Below are positions 8,140 through 14,797 of a stretch of DNA of 32,092 nt, piece after piece; the stretch's first letter is position 1; every line of letters starts with the position of its first letter. Source of the stretch: Planctomycetaceae bacterium (GTDB lineage Bacteria; Planctomycetota; Planctomycetia; Planctomycetales; Planctomycetaceae); NCBI GenBank assembly GCA_014762625.1, contig JABURQ010000102.1, positions 1-32,092 of the forward strand. The letters run 5' to 3'. The position numbers and the translations under genes were made by a program. The notes under the pieces were generated by a model. That model saw nothing but the letters and a program-made list of their open reading frames with translations, made no database searches and was not told where the DNA came from.

Positions 8140-9873
8140 TTAGGGAGTGGGGGCTGGTTCACCATCGACCTGCAACGTTCCAGGACCAATCAACCCTAAG
8201 ACGGTATCAATCGGGTTCATGTAGGTAATAAAGAAGTTACCGGCGAAGAGCAGACCGACGGGATGTCGACCATCGCGCGTGACCACCAGAGAACCGGAAT
8301 CGCCGGGGCCGCTGAAAGAGCCGAAGAAATTGCTGTCGGCCACCACACCAATCTGACCGCCATAGATCGCGGTGATAGGCATCGTGGGATCGGCTGGGTT
8401 GTCTGCGATGATCACAGAAATGGTTGAATTCACCAGTAGAACAGTTCCCGTTGTGAAGAGAGTCGTCCGTCCATACTTCATCACTTCCAGGTCGAAGCTC
8501 GCAGTCTGAGTCACTTCGCTGGGCACTCCATAGCCGTTGCAGGGCGTGGCCGTCGATGTAAGCAACGGAGTTGTGGTGGCAATGGAAGCATCAATCAGAT
8601 TGACGAAGTTGTTCGTGGTGATCGCGGTCGTCCAATCGTACAGTTGGCCGACTACCGAGTCCGAGGCGAAGGCACAATTAAAATCGATTGGGCCGGGTTG
8701 AATCACGGGGTCTCCAGCTTGGGCAAAACGAAAAGAAAGATCCGCGCGTCCGTTGTCAGCCAATACGTGAGAATTACTGAGGATGAACTTTTCCGACTCA
8801 TCATTAGTATTTTCGAGGCGACAACCGAGAGTACCCGTCGCACAGGCATCAATTTTCTGGTTCCAACCGGAAACTCCGATGGGAATCGGACGTTCAAAGT
8901 AGCGGGTAGGATCGTCAAAGCAGTTCCCCGCTAAGGGATGAACGGGAAACCCAACACGTCCACCGCGAGTTTGATACAATTCGGCTTGTTCCTGGACCAA
9001 CACATTCACAGGAACGCCGTCTAACTGGTCGGGAATTTTTTTCTTATCCGCAAAGTTTTTCACAAACACAGTCACGCCGGACGACCCATCAGGATGCCAA
9101 CCGGTGGCGACAGTATGAACGCCCTTGATGTCAAACAGCTTCTCGGTCCATGCGTCGGTCGCTTTAGTGGCTCTGGCCACTTCTGCGTTGGTCGGAACAC
9201 GAGGACGAGGAGCGTGGACTCCGCCAAGCTGTTTGTCGCCGTTTCCTTCGTTCCCAGCGAGGGGAGTCGGTTCGGGCCCGGGATCGGGAACCGGTTGAAT
9301 TCCGGAGGAATTATTCGCTCCGCCATTCATGCGGGCGTTTCCGGCTTGGCCTGCCAGAGGAATGAGAGGATTGGACTTTCCTTTTTGGTTGGCCGAGGCG
9401 ACCTGGGTGTCTGGAGTGGTCCGAAGCTGATACAGTTTTGCTGTCAGTTTGAAACTTTCGGTCGGATCCGTTTTCGGTTCGATCAAAGTTTCCAGAGTCA
9501 ATTGCCGCAGCTTCTGAGTTTGCTTGGCTTTCAGCACGCGATTGGGAGCCACGGCCATCAGGAAACCATCCCCCCCTTTGGCGAAGCGACCGTCATACTT
9601 CTTGGGGAGAAGCAGTTCTTTTCCGGTCTTCTCGATCACGAGTACCAATGGGCCGGGAAGATCTTCGGCAGATTTGTTTTCAATCGTCAGCGTCAAATGA
9701 TACTCGTCGCCGCGAGCTTTCTTGAGCGGGCTATGTTCGATATCCACTTTCGCGGTGACGTCTTGCCCCCGATAAAATTTGGATTCCTGAGCCTGCGAAG
9801 TTGAGACGACAACAAAACAGGCCAACACAGCTCCAAGAGCCCTGATTGAACGCATTGATCGTTTGACAGACAT
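8140..9873 (-). CDS. Secreted trypsin-fold (S1-like) serine protease with N-terminal beta domain
   Basis: A 577-aa exported protein. The signal peptide spans about residues 7-29 and ends STSQAQ. Residues 30-160 are beta-rich and Ig-like (YHLTLTIENKSAEDLPGPL). Residues 160-225 are a Pro/Gly/Asn linker. Residues 235-295 form a segment common before bacterial trypsin-fold domains (VHTVATGWHPDGSSGVTVFV; LDGVPVNVLV). Residues 335-560 carry the triad: LSNSHVLAD (His369), NLIDASIAT (Asp428), GPGDSGSLV (Ser526). Cys346/Cys351 and other cysteines may form disulphides. ATG 9873 was chosen over 9924 because the signal peptide starts there. It should act in the periplasm or outside the cell. Its substrate is unknown. 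Upstream leader inverted repeats are listed separately. Confidence 0.75.
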   Translation of the reverse strand: MSVKRSMRSIRALGAVLACFVVVSTSQAQESKFYRGQDVTAKVDIEHSPLKKARGDEYHLTLTIENKSAEDLPGPLVLVIEKTGKELLLPKKYDGRFAKGGDGFLMAVAPNRVLKAKQTQKLRQLTLETLIEPKTDPTESFKLTAKLYQLRTTPDTQVASANQKGKSNPLIPLAGQAGNARMNGGANNSSGIQPVPDPGPEPTPLAGNEGNGDKQLGGVHAPRPRVPTNAEVARATKATDAWTEKLFDIKGVHTVATGWHPDGSSGVTVFVKNFADKKKIPDQLDGVPVNVLVQEQAELYQTRGGRVGFPVHPLAGNCFDDPTRYFERPIPIGVSGWNQKIDACATGTLGCRLENTNDESEKFILSNSHVLADNGRADLSFRFAQAGDPVIQPGPIDFNCAFASDSVVGQLYDWTTAITTNNFVNLIDASIATTTPLLTSTATPCNGYGVPSEVTQTASFDLEVMKYGRTTLFTTGTVLLVNSTISVIIADNPADPTMPITAIYGGQIGVVADSNFFGSFSGPGDSGSLVVTRDGRHPVGLLFAGNFFITYMNPIDTVLGLIGPGTLQVDGEPAPTP

Positions 9874-9906
9874 AGTTGTATCCAACAGATTTGAAGTGTG
9901 GTTGAA

Positions 9907-9972
9907 GCAGGTGAGAACCTGCAAGATAGGTAAGAAAGATATCTTGCCTAATATACTGTATCAGCTATACAG
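9907..9972. repeat. Three consecutive inverted repeats upstream of the protease gene
   Basis: Three dyads lie within 66 bases: GCAGGT-gaga-ACCTGC (9907-9922), TAGGTAAGA-aagata-TCTTGCCTA (9927-9950, nine pairs including a G-U on the plus strand), and CTGTAT-cagct-ATACAG (9956-9972). They sit 34-99 bases before the protease start. They may be operator sites or RNA hairpins of the 5' leader. No homologous element is recognised. Confidence 0.5.
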
Positions 9973-10116
9973 ATACCCGCTCGCCTTGGTCTCTGTCAAC
10001 TTTTTTCGTGACGGTCGGTCCCCTGCGGCGGATGTGCCGATTGTAACGGTTTTAAGGAAGCTCGCTCGATCGGTGTTCCAAATCTCTCGACAAGGTAATC
10101 GCTCAGAGTTGCGCAG

Positions 10117-10144
10117 AAAAAAAGCCCTTACAGCGTAAGGGCTT
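10117..10144 (-). terminator. Intrinsic terminator after the glycine-rich protein gene
   Basis: On the minus strand AAGCCCTTAC pairs perfectly with GTAAGGGCTT around a three-base loop and is followed by a run of T (10117-10123). It lies 28 bases after the stop of the gene at 10172-11125. Confidence 0.92.
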
Positions 10145-10171
10145 GGAGAGAATCAGGTTTCGACTCGCGAG

Positions 10172-11125
10172 TTACTCGGTTTTGAGGCTCTCCCGATTAT
10201 AATAAGGGTCGATCTCTTCGGTTTCCTGAGCTTCTTTCGCACGACGCACTTCGGCCTGCTTTTTGGCAAAGACGAGAAGTTTTTGTGCGGTAGCCAAATC
10301 GCTCGGAGTGAAGTACGGAGTGAGCAGCCCGCCGAAGTGGGCTTCTTTTTTGGCGGCCATTTGCTGGAACGACATTCCATCAGTCAGATACCAGGTCGCG
10401 GCTTGTGCGGCTCGTTCAGGAATCTGTCCCGTGCCGACGATGCTCAACAGTTCGTAGAGCGTGTCGTTTTTGATCACTTTTTCGGCAGGTACTAAAGAGT
10501 ATTTCATTGTTTTCGTAGGAGCATTTTTTCCGTGCTCGAGGCAAACGGTGTTCAGATTCAAGCGAACGCGGTGTTGCGGAGGAATGGAGAAGAAGCCTCC
10601 TCCACCACCACCTTGACCGCCGAAACCGCCGCCACCCTGGCCACCAAAGCCGCCGCCTTGTTGACCGCCGAAACCGCCGCCGCCCTGGCCGCCGCCAATT
10701 CCCTGGTTACCGCCACCTTGACCGCCGCCGAAGCCACCTTGGCCACCGCCTTGGCCCCCAAAACCGCCGCCACCCTGGCCACCAAAGCCGCCACCGCCTC
10801 CACCGAATTGTTTCAGGTTTTGCACGGCGACAATGGTTCGCGGCAATTTCACCGAAACCGGTTTATCCGATTTGTTCTCGACGAAAATGTATCCGTGGTG
10901 TTCGTTGTGAGGAACGACGAAGGCATCTACTTCGCCTTCGTCCATTGCATCGAACAAATCCACTTTGTCGGCGGTTGGATCGAAACTCGGGCGGAAGATG
11001 GTTTTGACGCGAGTTGATTTCTTCGCCGTGTTGTCCGCCGCATTCACGTTGACGGATACGATCATCCCGGCACTCAAAGCGACCGAAAGTGCCGTCAGAA
11101 TCTGCCTCGTCTTGAGAAAACTCAT
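10172..11125 (-). CDS. Secreted glycine-rich protein, function unknown
   Basis: A 317-aa protein with a signal peptide (residues 1-29, ending VNVNAA). Residues 35-105 form a small folded segment with FRPSFDPTADKVDLFDAMD and a beta-like FVVPHNEHHGYIFVENKS, which could be a copper- or cupredoxin-like or Ig-like strand pair but is not assigned. Residues ~107-184 are almost pure Gly with FGGQ units. Residues 185-317 are helical and charged (PAEKVIKNDTLYELLSIV; AQKLLVFAKKQAEVRRAKEA). The ATG is preceded by AAAGGAC at good spacing. It is monocistronic, with its own terminator at 10117-10144. Histidines near 73-77 and the Gly-rich stretch recall surface or matrix proteins; no function is claimed. 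Confidence 0.7.
   Translation of the reverse strand: MSFLKTRQILTALSVALSAGMIVSVNVNAADNTAKKSTRVKTIFRPSFDPTADKVDLFDAMDEGEVDAFVVPHNEHHGYIFVENKSDKPVSVKLPRTIVAVQNLKQFGGGGGGFGGQGGGGFGGQGGGQGGFGGGQGGGNQGIGGGQGGGGFGGQQGGGFGGQGGGGFGGQGGGGGGFFSIPPQHRVRLNLNTVCLEHGKNAPTKTMKYSLVPAEKVIKNDTLYELLSIVGTGQIPERAAQAATWYLTDGMSFQQMAAKKEAHFGGLLTPYFTPSDLATAQKLLVFAKKQAEVRRAKEAQETEEIDPYYNRESLKTE
10575..10807. repeat. In-gene GGN/FGGQ-coding repeat tract
   Basis: Imperfect direct repeats on the plus strand, based on units such as CCGCCGCCACCCTGGCC and CCGCCTTGTTGACC, encode Gly-Gly-Gly-Phe-Gly-Gly-Gln units of the glycine-rich protein. Such tracts are prone to copy-number change by slippage. Confidence 0.85.
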
Positions 11126-11686
11126 TGTCAGTTGTCCTTTCGTGAGGGCGTTGACTCTCGCTCACGCCGCGGTCTTTACTATTTGTATTTCGATTCCCGA
11201 ACAGGGAAAGATTTGATCACAGAGCAGTAAAGAACAAAGTGTACAGTGTCTTCCTCGCTGAACGCGAGTTGTTTCTATCATATCGCACATGCTGGCACGG
11301 AAACAACAAAAAGTTTACCCACTTATGCTCTTTTTACCTCTGATCTCCCGCAATCCCCCTGTCTTAACCGTTACAGGCGGACTTTTTAAGACAGTCCAGA
11401 GCGATCGAAGTCGATCGTCGGAGAGAAATCAGTTTGCTTTTTGCCGATGTCCGGTCAGGCAATCTGGGGAATTTGTTCCCGGATTGCCGGATATCTCCAG
11501 TGGGTCGAAAATCCCGCCTCAAAACTGACCAGAGCATTACGGAGAGCCGAACCGGACGGACGATAAGTGATGAATAGACAGAAGTGACAGCCACGATCTG
11601 AAGCCCTGGAAGAACGAACGAAGTTCCCTCATATCATCTCTGAGGTTTGCTGACCGGGTCCGACCAACACAGAAGCCATTGCAATC
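11126..11686. other. 561-base divergent intergenic region with structured elements
   Basis: No coding sequence is supported: the longest frames here lack homology, codon bias and ribosome sites. The region contains a perfect 9-bp dyad CTGTCTTAA-N18-TTAAGACAG (11359-11394), the dyad CGATCGA-ag-TCGATCG (11402-11417) and a strong hairpin (11458-11488). It separates the divergent glycine-rich protein and lipoprotein genes, so it should hold both promoters, but I could not pick clear -35/-10 boxes. Confidence 0.5.
11458..11488 (+). other. Strong 13-bp RNA hairpin in a non-coding region
   Basis: GGCAATCTGGGGA (11458-11470) pairs with TGTTCCCGGATTGCC-type sequence (arm 11476-11488) around a five-base loop. 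Two of the pairs are G-U on the plus strand and would be A-C mismatches on the minus strand, which favours a plus-strand RNA. No T tract follows, so it is not a usual intrinsic terminator. It could be part of a 5' leader or a small RNA for the gene at 11687. Confidence 0.45.
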
Positions 11687-12439
11687 ATGATATTCTCGCC
11701 GACTTCTCGTCATAGAATCTCGCTCGGATTCCTGATCGCATTATTCTCGTTGACTTTCATTCCAGGATGCGCGCTGCGAGGGACTCTCTCCGCCTGGAAA
11801 AAAAACAGACCTCAAGAGAATTTCAAAGTCCAATACGCCTTACAGGATGCCCAGCGGGAAATCGACCCTTGGTCTTCCTTCTCCGAAGACGGACTACAGA
11901 CGGCGAACTGGATGCCTCGATCGTTTGTGAATCACAACTCTTCAAAGCCGGCGGCACTCACAATCGAATATCCCAACCCCCAAGGAGACGCTGAGACGGC
12001 TCTCGCGACGTTGAAAATTTATTCAGAACCTCTCGATAAAGAGACTTATCAACCGGCCCCGGAACAACGATGGTATTCACGAGTCTGGCCTGTCCGTCGC
12101 AAGTCTGACGCCTCCTCCACCCAGCTTCCGATTCCGGAAGAAGTGGTCACGCTGGAACTCCCTCGAGAGAAATTTGAATCGGTCATGAATGAATTGAATC
12201 GAAATCAGTATCTGGATGAGAACGACCGCCATCCCCAGCAAACCGAACTCGCTTCGCTGATGATCGAACGCAATCAGCGAACCATCCACTCGTCGGGTGA
12301 AGTGGCTCCGCTGTTGAATGAGATGATTCGTCATATTTATGAAAACGGTCATTGGATTGTTGGTGACCGAGGCCGGTCAACTCCAAGCGTCTTGCAGACA
12401 TCGGGGATTGAGGCTCCCTTCCCTCGCGCCGTTCAATAG
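11687..12439 (+). CDS. Putative lipoprotein, function unknown
   Basis: A 250-aa protein with a signal peptide and lipobox FIPGC (Cys near 27), so probably lipid-anchored. The mature part begins with a basic segment (LSAWKKNRPQE), then an acidic stretch with WSSFSEDGLQTANWMP. Residues ~140-200 form a likely amphipathic helix region (EEVVTLELPREKFESVMNEL) that looks like the DNA-derived 'ELPREKFE' type of planctomycete hypothetical proteins, but no named domain is recognised. It ends 16 bases from the convergent aroF gene. No function is proposed. Confidence 0.65.
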   Translation: MIFSPTSRHRISLGFLIALFSLTFIPGCALRGTLSAWKKNRPQENFKVQYALQDAQREIDPWSSFSEDGLQTANWMPRSFVNHNSSKPAALTIEYPNPQGDAETALATLKIYSEPLDKETYQPAPEQRWYSRVWPVRRKSDASSTQLPIPEEVVTLELPREKFESVMNELNRNQYLDENDRHPQQTELASLMIERNQRTIHSSGEVAPLLNEMIRHIYENGHWIVGDRGRSTPSVLQTSGIEAPFPRAVQ

Positions 12440-12455
12440 AGCCTGAAGCGTTCGA

Positions 12456-13472
12456 CTATCCCAATTCCACTTGCATGGCATCTGCCACGCGCTGGCACAG
12501 CTTCATCGTCTCACGAAATGTTTGTGGATCCAGTGATTGGGCTCCGTCGCTCATTGCTTCGGAGGGTTGGGGATGGACTTCGACGATCAATCCGTCCGCT
12601 CCCGCTGCGATGGCCGCCGCGCACATCGACGGAACCAGAGACGCTTTACCGGTTCCGTGACTCGGATCGATCACCACCGGAAGGTGAGTGCGTTCGTGGA
12701 GATAGGGAACCGATGCCAGCGGCAGCGTGAATCGGGTATGCGATTCGAAAGTTCGCACGCCTCGTTCGCAGAGTGCAACCTGTTGATTTCCGGCGTCGAG
12801 AATGTACTCTGCCGCCAACAGGAATTCGTCCATCGTCGCCGACATACCACGTTTGAGCAGGATCATCCTGTCGGTTTCTCCCACCGCTTGCAGGAGCTGA
12901 TAATTTTGCATATTTCGAGCGCCGATCTGAAGGACATCGGCATATTCGGCAACCAGCGGGACATCGGACGGAGTCATTACTTCAGTCACCACCGCCAACC
13001 CGGTTTCTTCGCGGGCCGCGGCTAAAAGTTTGAGCCCTTCTTCTTTGAGTCCCTGGAAAGCGTATGGGCTGGTTCTCGGTTTGAAGGCTCCTCCTCGCAG
13101 GCCGGTCGCTCCCGCCTGCTTGACTTCGCGAGCCGCGGTCATGATTTGTTCTTCGGACTCCACGGAACAGGGCCCCGCGATGACACCGACGTGCCCCCCT
13201 CCCAAGGTTAACCGGAGTGCCTTGAGAACGGTCGGTTCCGGTTTCGCTTCCCGACTGGCGACTTTGTAGGGTGCGAGAATCGGGACGACTTTTTCCACCC
13301 CCGGAAGACTGGCGAGCGTTTCCTGAAAGCCGTTCCGTTCATCACCGATGGCGGCGACGACTGTCCGTTCCTCACCTACGATTACATTCGATCTCAAGCC
13401 CAAAGAATCGACCTTCTGAGCGACCATTGAGACCGTTTCTGTGGAGGCCTCTTTTTTCATCACCACGATCAT
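12456..13472 (-). CDS. aroF: 3-deoxy-7-phosphoheptulonate synthase (DAHP synthase, ACT-like N-domain type)
   Basis: Catalyses condensation of phosphoenolpyruvate with erythrose 4-phosphate, the first step of the shikimate pathway to Phe, Tyr and Trp. The 338-aa product has the N-terminal ferredoxin/ACT-like regulatory domain of the Thermotoga-type enzymes ([10 protein letters not shown] to [10 protein letters not shown], ~1-70) and a TIM-barrel with GPCSVES (100-106), [11 protein letters not shown] (131-141), [19 protein letters not shown] and DPSHGTG, which carry substrate and metal ligands. Length equals that of the known short type I-beta enzymes. ATG 13472 was chosen over an upstream TTG at 13496 because it starts at the domain boundary and follows GACAGG at good spacing; the TTG would lie in the terminator U-tract. 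Regulated very probably by the attenuator upstream. Confidence 0.95.
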   Translation of the reverse strand: MIVVMKKEASTETVSMVAQKVDSLGLRSNVIVGEERTVVAAIGDERNGFQETLASLPGVEKVVPILAPYKVASREAKPEPTVLKALRLTLGGGHVGVIAGPCSVESEEQIMTAAREVKQAGATGLRGGAFKPRTSPYAFQGLKEEGLKLLAAAREETGLAVVTEVMTPSDVPLVAEYADVLQIGARNMQNYQLLQAVGETDRMILLKRGMSATMDEFLLAAEYILDAGNQQVALCERGVRTFESHTRFTLPLASVPYLHERTHLPVVIDPSHGTGKASLVPSMCAAAIAAGADGLIVEVHPQPSEAMSDGAQSLDPQTFRETMKLCQRVADAMQVELG

Positions 13473-13494
13473 GATTTCTACCTGTCTGGGAGCC

Positions 13495-13533
13495 AAAAAA
13501 AATCCCCTGAAACCTTATCAAAGATTTCAGGGG
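13495..13533 (-). terminator. Intrinsic terminator in the aroF leader (attenuator)
   Basis: On the minus strand CCCCTGAAATC (13533-13523) pairs with GGTTTCAGGGG (13514-13504), 11 pairs including one U-G, around the loop TTTGATAA, followed by A and eight T (13502-13495). It ends 22 bases before the aroF ATG, too close for an aroF promoter between the two. It therefore controls read-through into aroF. Confidence 0.92.
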
Positions 13534-13562
13534 AGACGATGTAATTTAATCCTGAAACCTTT
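13520..13562 (-). promoter_or_regulatory. Antiterminator pairing in the aroF leader
   Basis: AAAGGTTTCAGG (13562-13551) overlaps the leader-peptide stop codon and can pair with CCTGAAATCTTT (13531-13520): 12 pairs including one G-U. This uses the 5' arm of the terminator, so the two structures exclude each other. The ten-base segment AGGTTTCAGG occurs twice, at 13560-13551 and 13515-13506, which is what creates the choice. Confidence 0.8.
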
Positions 13563-13653
13563 AGTCGAGGTCATACCAGCCATAAAAGAACCCATCGCCA
13601 AAACCGAAGTTCCGGGTCGTGAGGTTTAGAGATGTCTGGCAGGAGATCAACAT
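13561..13653 (-). CDS. aroF leader peptide, rich in Phe, Tyr and Trp (30 aa)
   Basis: A short ORF from ATG 13653 to TAA 13561-13563, too short for normal gene calling. The first half is MLISCQTSLNLTTR; residues 15-30 read NFGFGDGFFYGWYDLD. Seven of residues 16-27 are aromatic: Phe16, 18, 22, 23; Tyr24, 27; Trp26. A GAAAGG ribosome-site-like segment lies 12 bases before the ATG. It begins about 25 bases after the predicted transcription start and its stop codon touches the antiterminator arm. By analogy with pheL/trpL-type leaders, ribosome stalling at these codons when aromatic aminoacyl-tRNA is short should favour the antiterminator and switch aroF on. A real small protein is the alternative. 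Confidence 0.8.
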   Translation of the reverse strand: MLISCQTSLNLTTRNFGFGDGFFYGWYDLD

Positions 13654-13683
13654 GATTCAGAAAAACCTTTCGGAGTTGCCGTT

Positions 13684-13711
13684 ATTATCGCACTGGACGA
13701 ACCCTCGTCAA
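13684..13711 (-). promoter_or_regulatory. Sigma70-like promoter of the aroF leader transcript
   Basis: TTGACG (13711-13706), a 16-base spacer and GATAAT (13689-13684) on the minus strand, eight bases after the stop of the DUF1080 gene. Predicted start near 13677, giving a leader of about 200 bases that contains the leader peptide, antiterminator and terminator. Confidence 0.7.
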
Positions 13712-13718
13712 TTGCCAA

Positions 13719-14504
13719 TTACTCGCTTTGATGCCAGGAGGCAATTTCAGGTTCGCTCAATTTGCGTAATTTGATGTATTCCACCCCACCAGTTGTCTGG
13801 TAGGTCGCGATTCCCAGAGGACACGAGAGCTCCACTTCCGCACGAATCGAGATATCCGTATCGACAATACTCTCATCGATGATCCGTTCCCCATCGATCC
13901 AGGCCAAAATGCGATCGTCCAGCACCATCAACTTGATCACATACCACTCATCCTCCCTAAACAGGCGATAAGAGGTCGTATTATTCTCTGAAGCATCCAT
14001 ACTATCCAGGCTCGACAAGCCACAGACTCCTCCGCCCCAGCCCCCCAGAATCAGGCTGCAAAACGAGTCTTTGACGGGAAATGTCAGTCCGCTGAAAAAG
14101 TCGAGTCCATCCAGGCGGGCGGCTTTCATTTCGATCACATAATTGGATTTCGGAAGCTTCATGGCCCCGTCATACGTGACGCCGGTCATGTAAGCCCCCA
14201 ACTCCATCAGGATCTTGCCGTCCTTAACGTCGACTTCCCCTTGCCCTCCGAAATCGGTCACTTTCCAGTTTTCGAGAGATTTCTGATCGAAGAGACTCAC
14301 CCATTCCGGGGCCGGAAGCGGCTGGGGATGCGTTGCGACCAACGCGGGGGGATGGTTGTCGGCGGAGTGTTTCGGCGTTTCCGCCGACGTTCGTTCCTGA
14401 GTCGTCATCACCAGGAAAGCGGTCATCAGAATTGTTGTCAGCACGAAAATATTTGCGAGGGTTTGCTGGGAGGATCGTGGTGGGTGCTCTGATGAAGAGA
14501 TCAT
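13719..14504 (-). CDS. Membrane-anchored DUF1080 (3-keto-disaccharide hydrolase-like) protein
   Basis: A 261-aa protein with an N-terminal membrane segment (LANIFVLTTILMTAFLVMTT, ~16-35) and then a DUF1080 concanavalin-like beta-sandwich. Typical opening: EWVSLFDQKSLENWKV near residue 85, then EVDVKDGKILMELG, NYVIEMKAARLDGLDFFSGL, EWYVIKLMVLDDRILAWIDG and GVEYIKLRKLSEPE at the end. DUF1080 proteins are abundant in planctomycetes and some act on keto-sugars, but many are uncharacterised. ATG 14504 was chosen because it places the membrane segment near the N-terminus; the longer frame to 14663 runs through an intergenic dyad. The aroF promoter starts right after its stop codon. Confidence 0.75.
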   Translation of the reverse strand: MISSSEHPPRSSQQTLANIFVLTTILMTAFLVMTTQERTSAETPKHSADNHPPALVATHPQPLPAPEWVSLFDQKSLENWKVTDFGGQGEVDVKDGKILMELGAYMTGVTYDGAMKLPKSNYVIEMKAARLDGLDFFSGLTFPVKDSFCSLILGGWGGGVCGLSSLDSMDASENNTTSYRLFREDEWYVIKLMVLDDRILAWIDGERIIDESIVDTDISIRAEVELSCPLGIATYQTTGGVEYIKLRKLSEPEIASWHQSE

Positions 14505-14561
14505 ATCGAATATTCCGTGAATCGTGACAAAGTGTTTGAAGCAGTCAGGAAACGATTTATC

Positions 14562-14582
14562 GATGTTACTGGGGGTAACATC
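14562..14582. repeat. Perfect 8-bp dyad in a divergent intergenic region
   Basis: GATGTTAC-tgggg-GTAACATC lies between the divergent DUF1080 gene (start 14504) and the GGDEF gene (start 14798). Candidate operator or hairpin. The rest of 14505-14797 shows nothing else that I can assign. Confidence 0.45.
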
Positions 14583-14797
14583 TTCTGAGGAGTCGAAAAC
14601 ATGAATTTCCTGCAAAAACGAGGGGGAAGCTCCCGTGCAACAACGATTTGCGTCTCCTATCAACCGGAATAACTGATTCCATTGATTGGAAATTGACCGA
14701 AATCAGGAAGTGATCGGGAATCCCGGGCCTCTCATCTAGTAGACTCGAAAGAGCCGATCCTGGACTCAGTTTTGAATTACCACACATCATCACCGCA

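Noticed and set aside
10590-10806. Alanine-rich frames on both strands across the Gly-rich tract
   Set aside because: Frame-shifted readings of the GGN repeat; only the minus frame with signal peptide and terminator is supported.
11458-11488. Hairpin read as an intrinsic terminator
   Set aside because: No T tract follows on either strand, and no gene ends nearby on the plus strand.
11289-11528. 79-codon frame in the intergenic region
   Set aside because: No Shine-Dalgarno, no domain, and it runs through two inverted repeats; treated as non-coding.
13473-13496. TTG start of aroF eight codons upstream
   Set aside because: It would lie in the U-tract of the attenuator and adds residues not found in the enzyme family.
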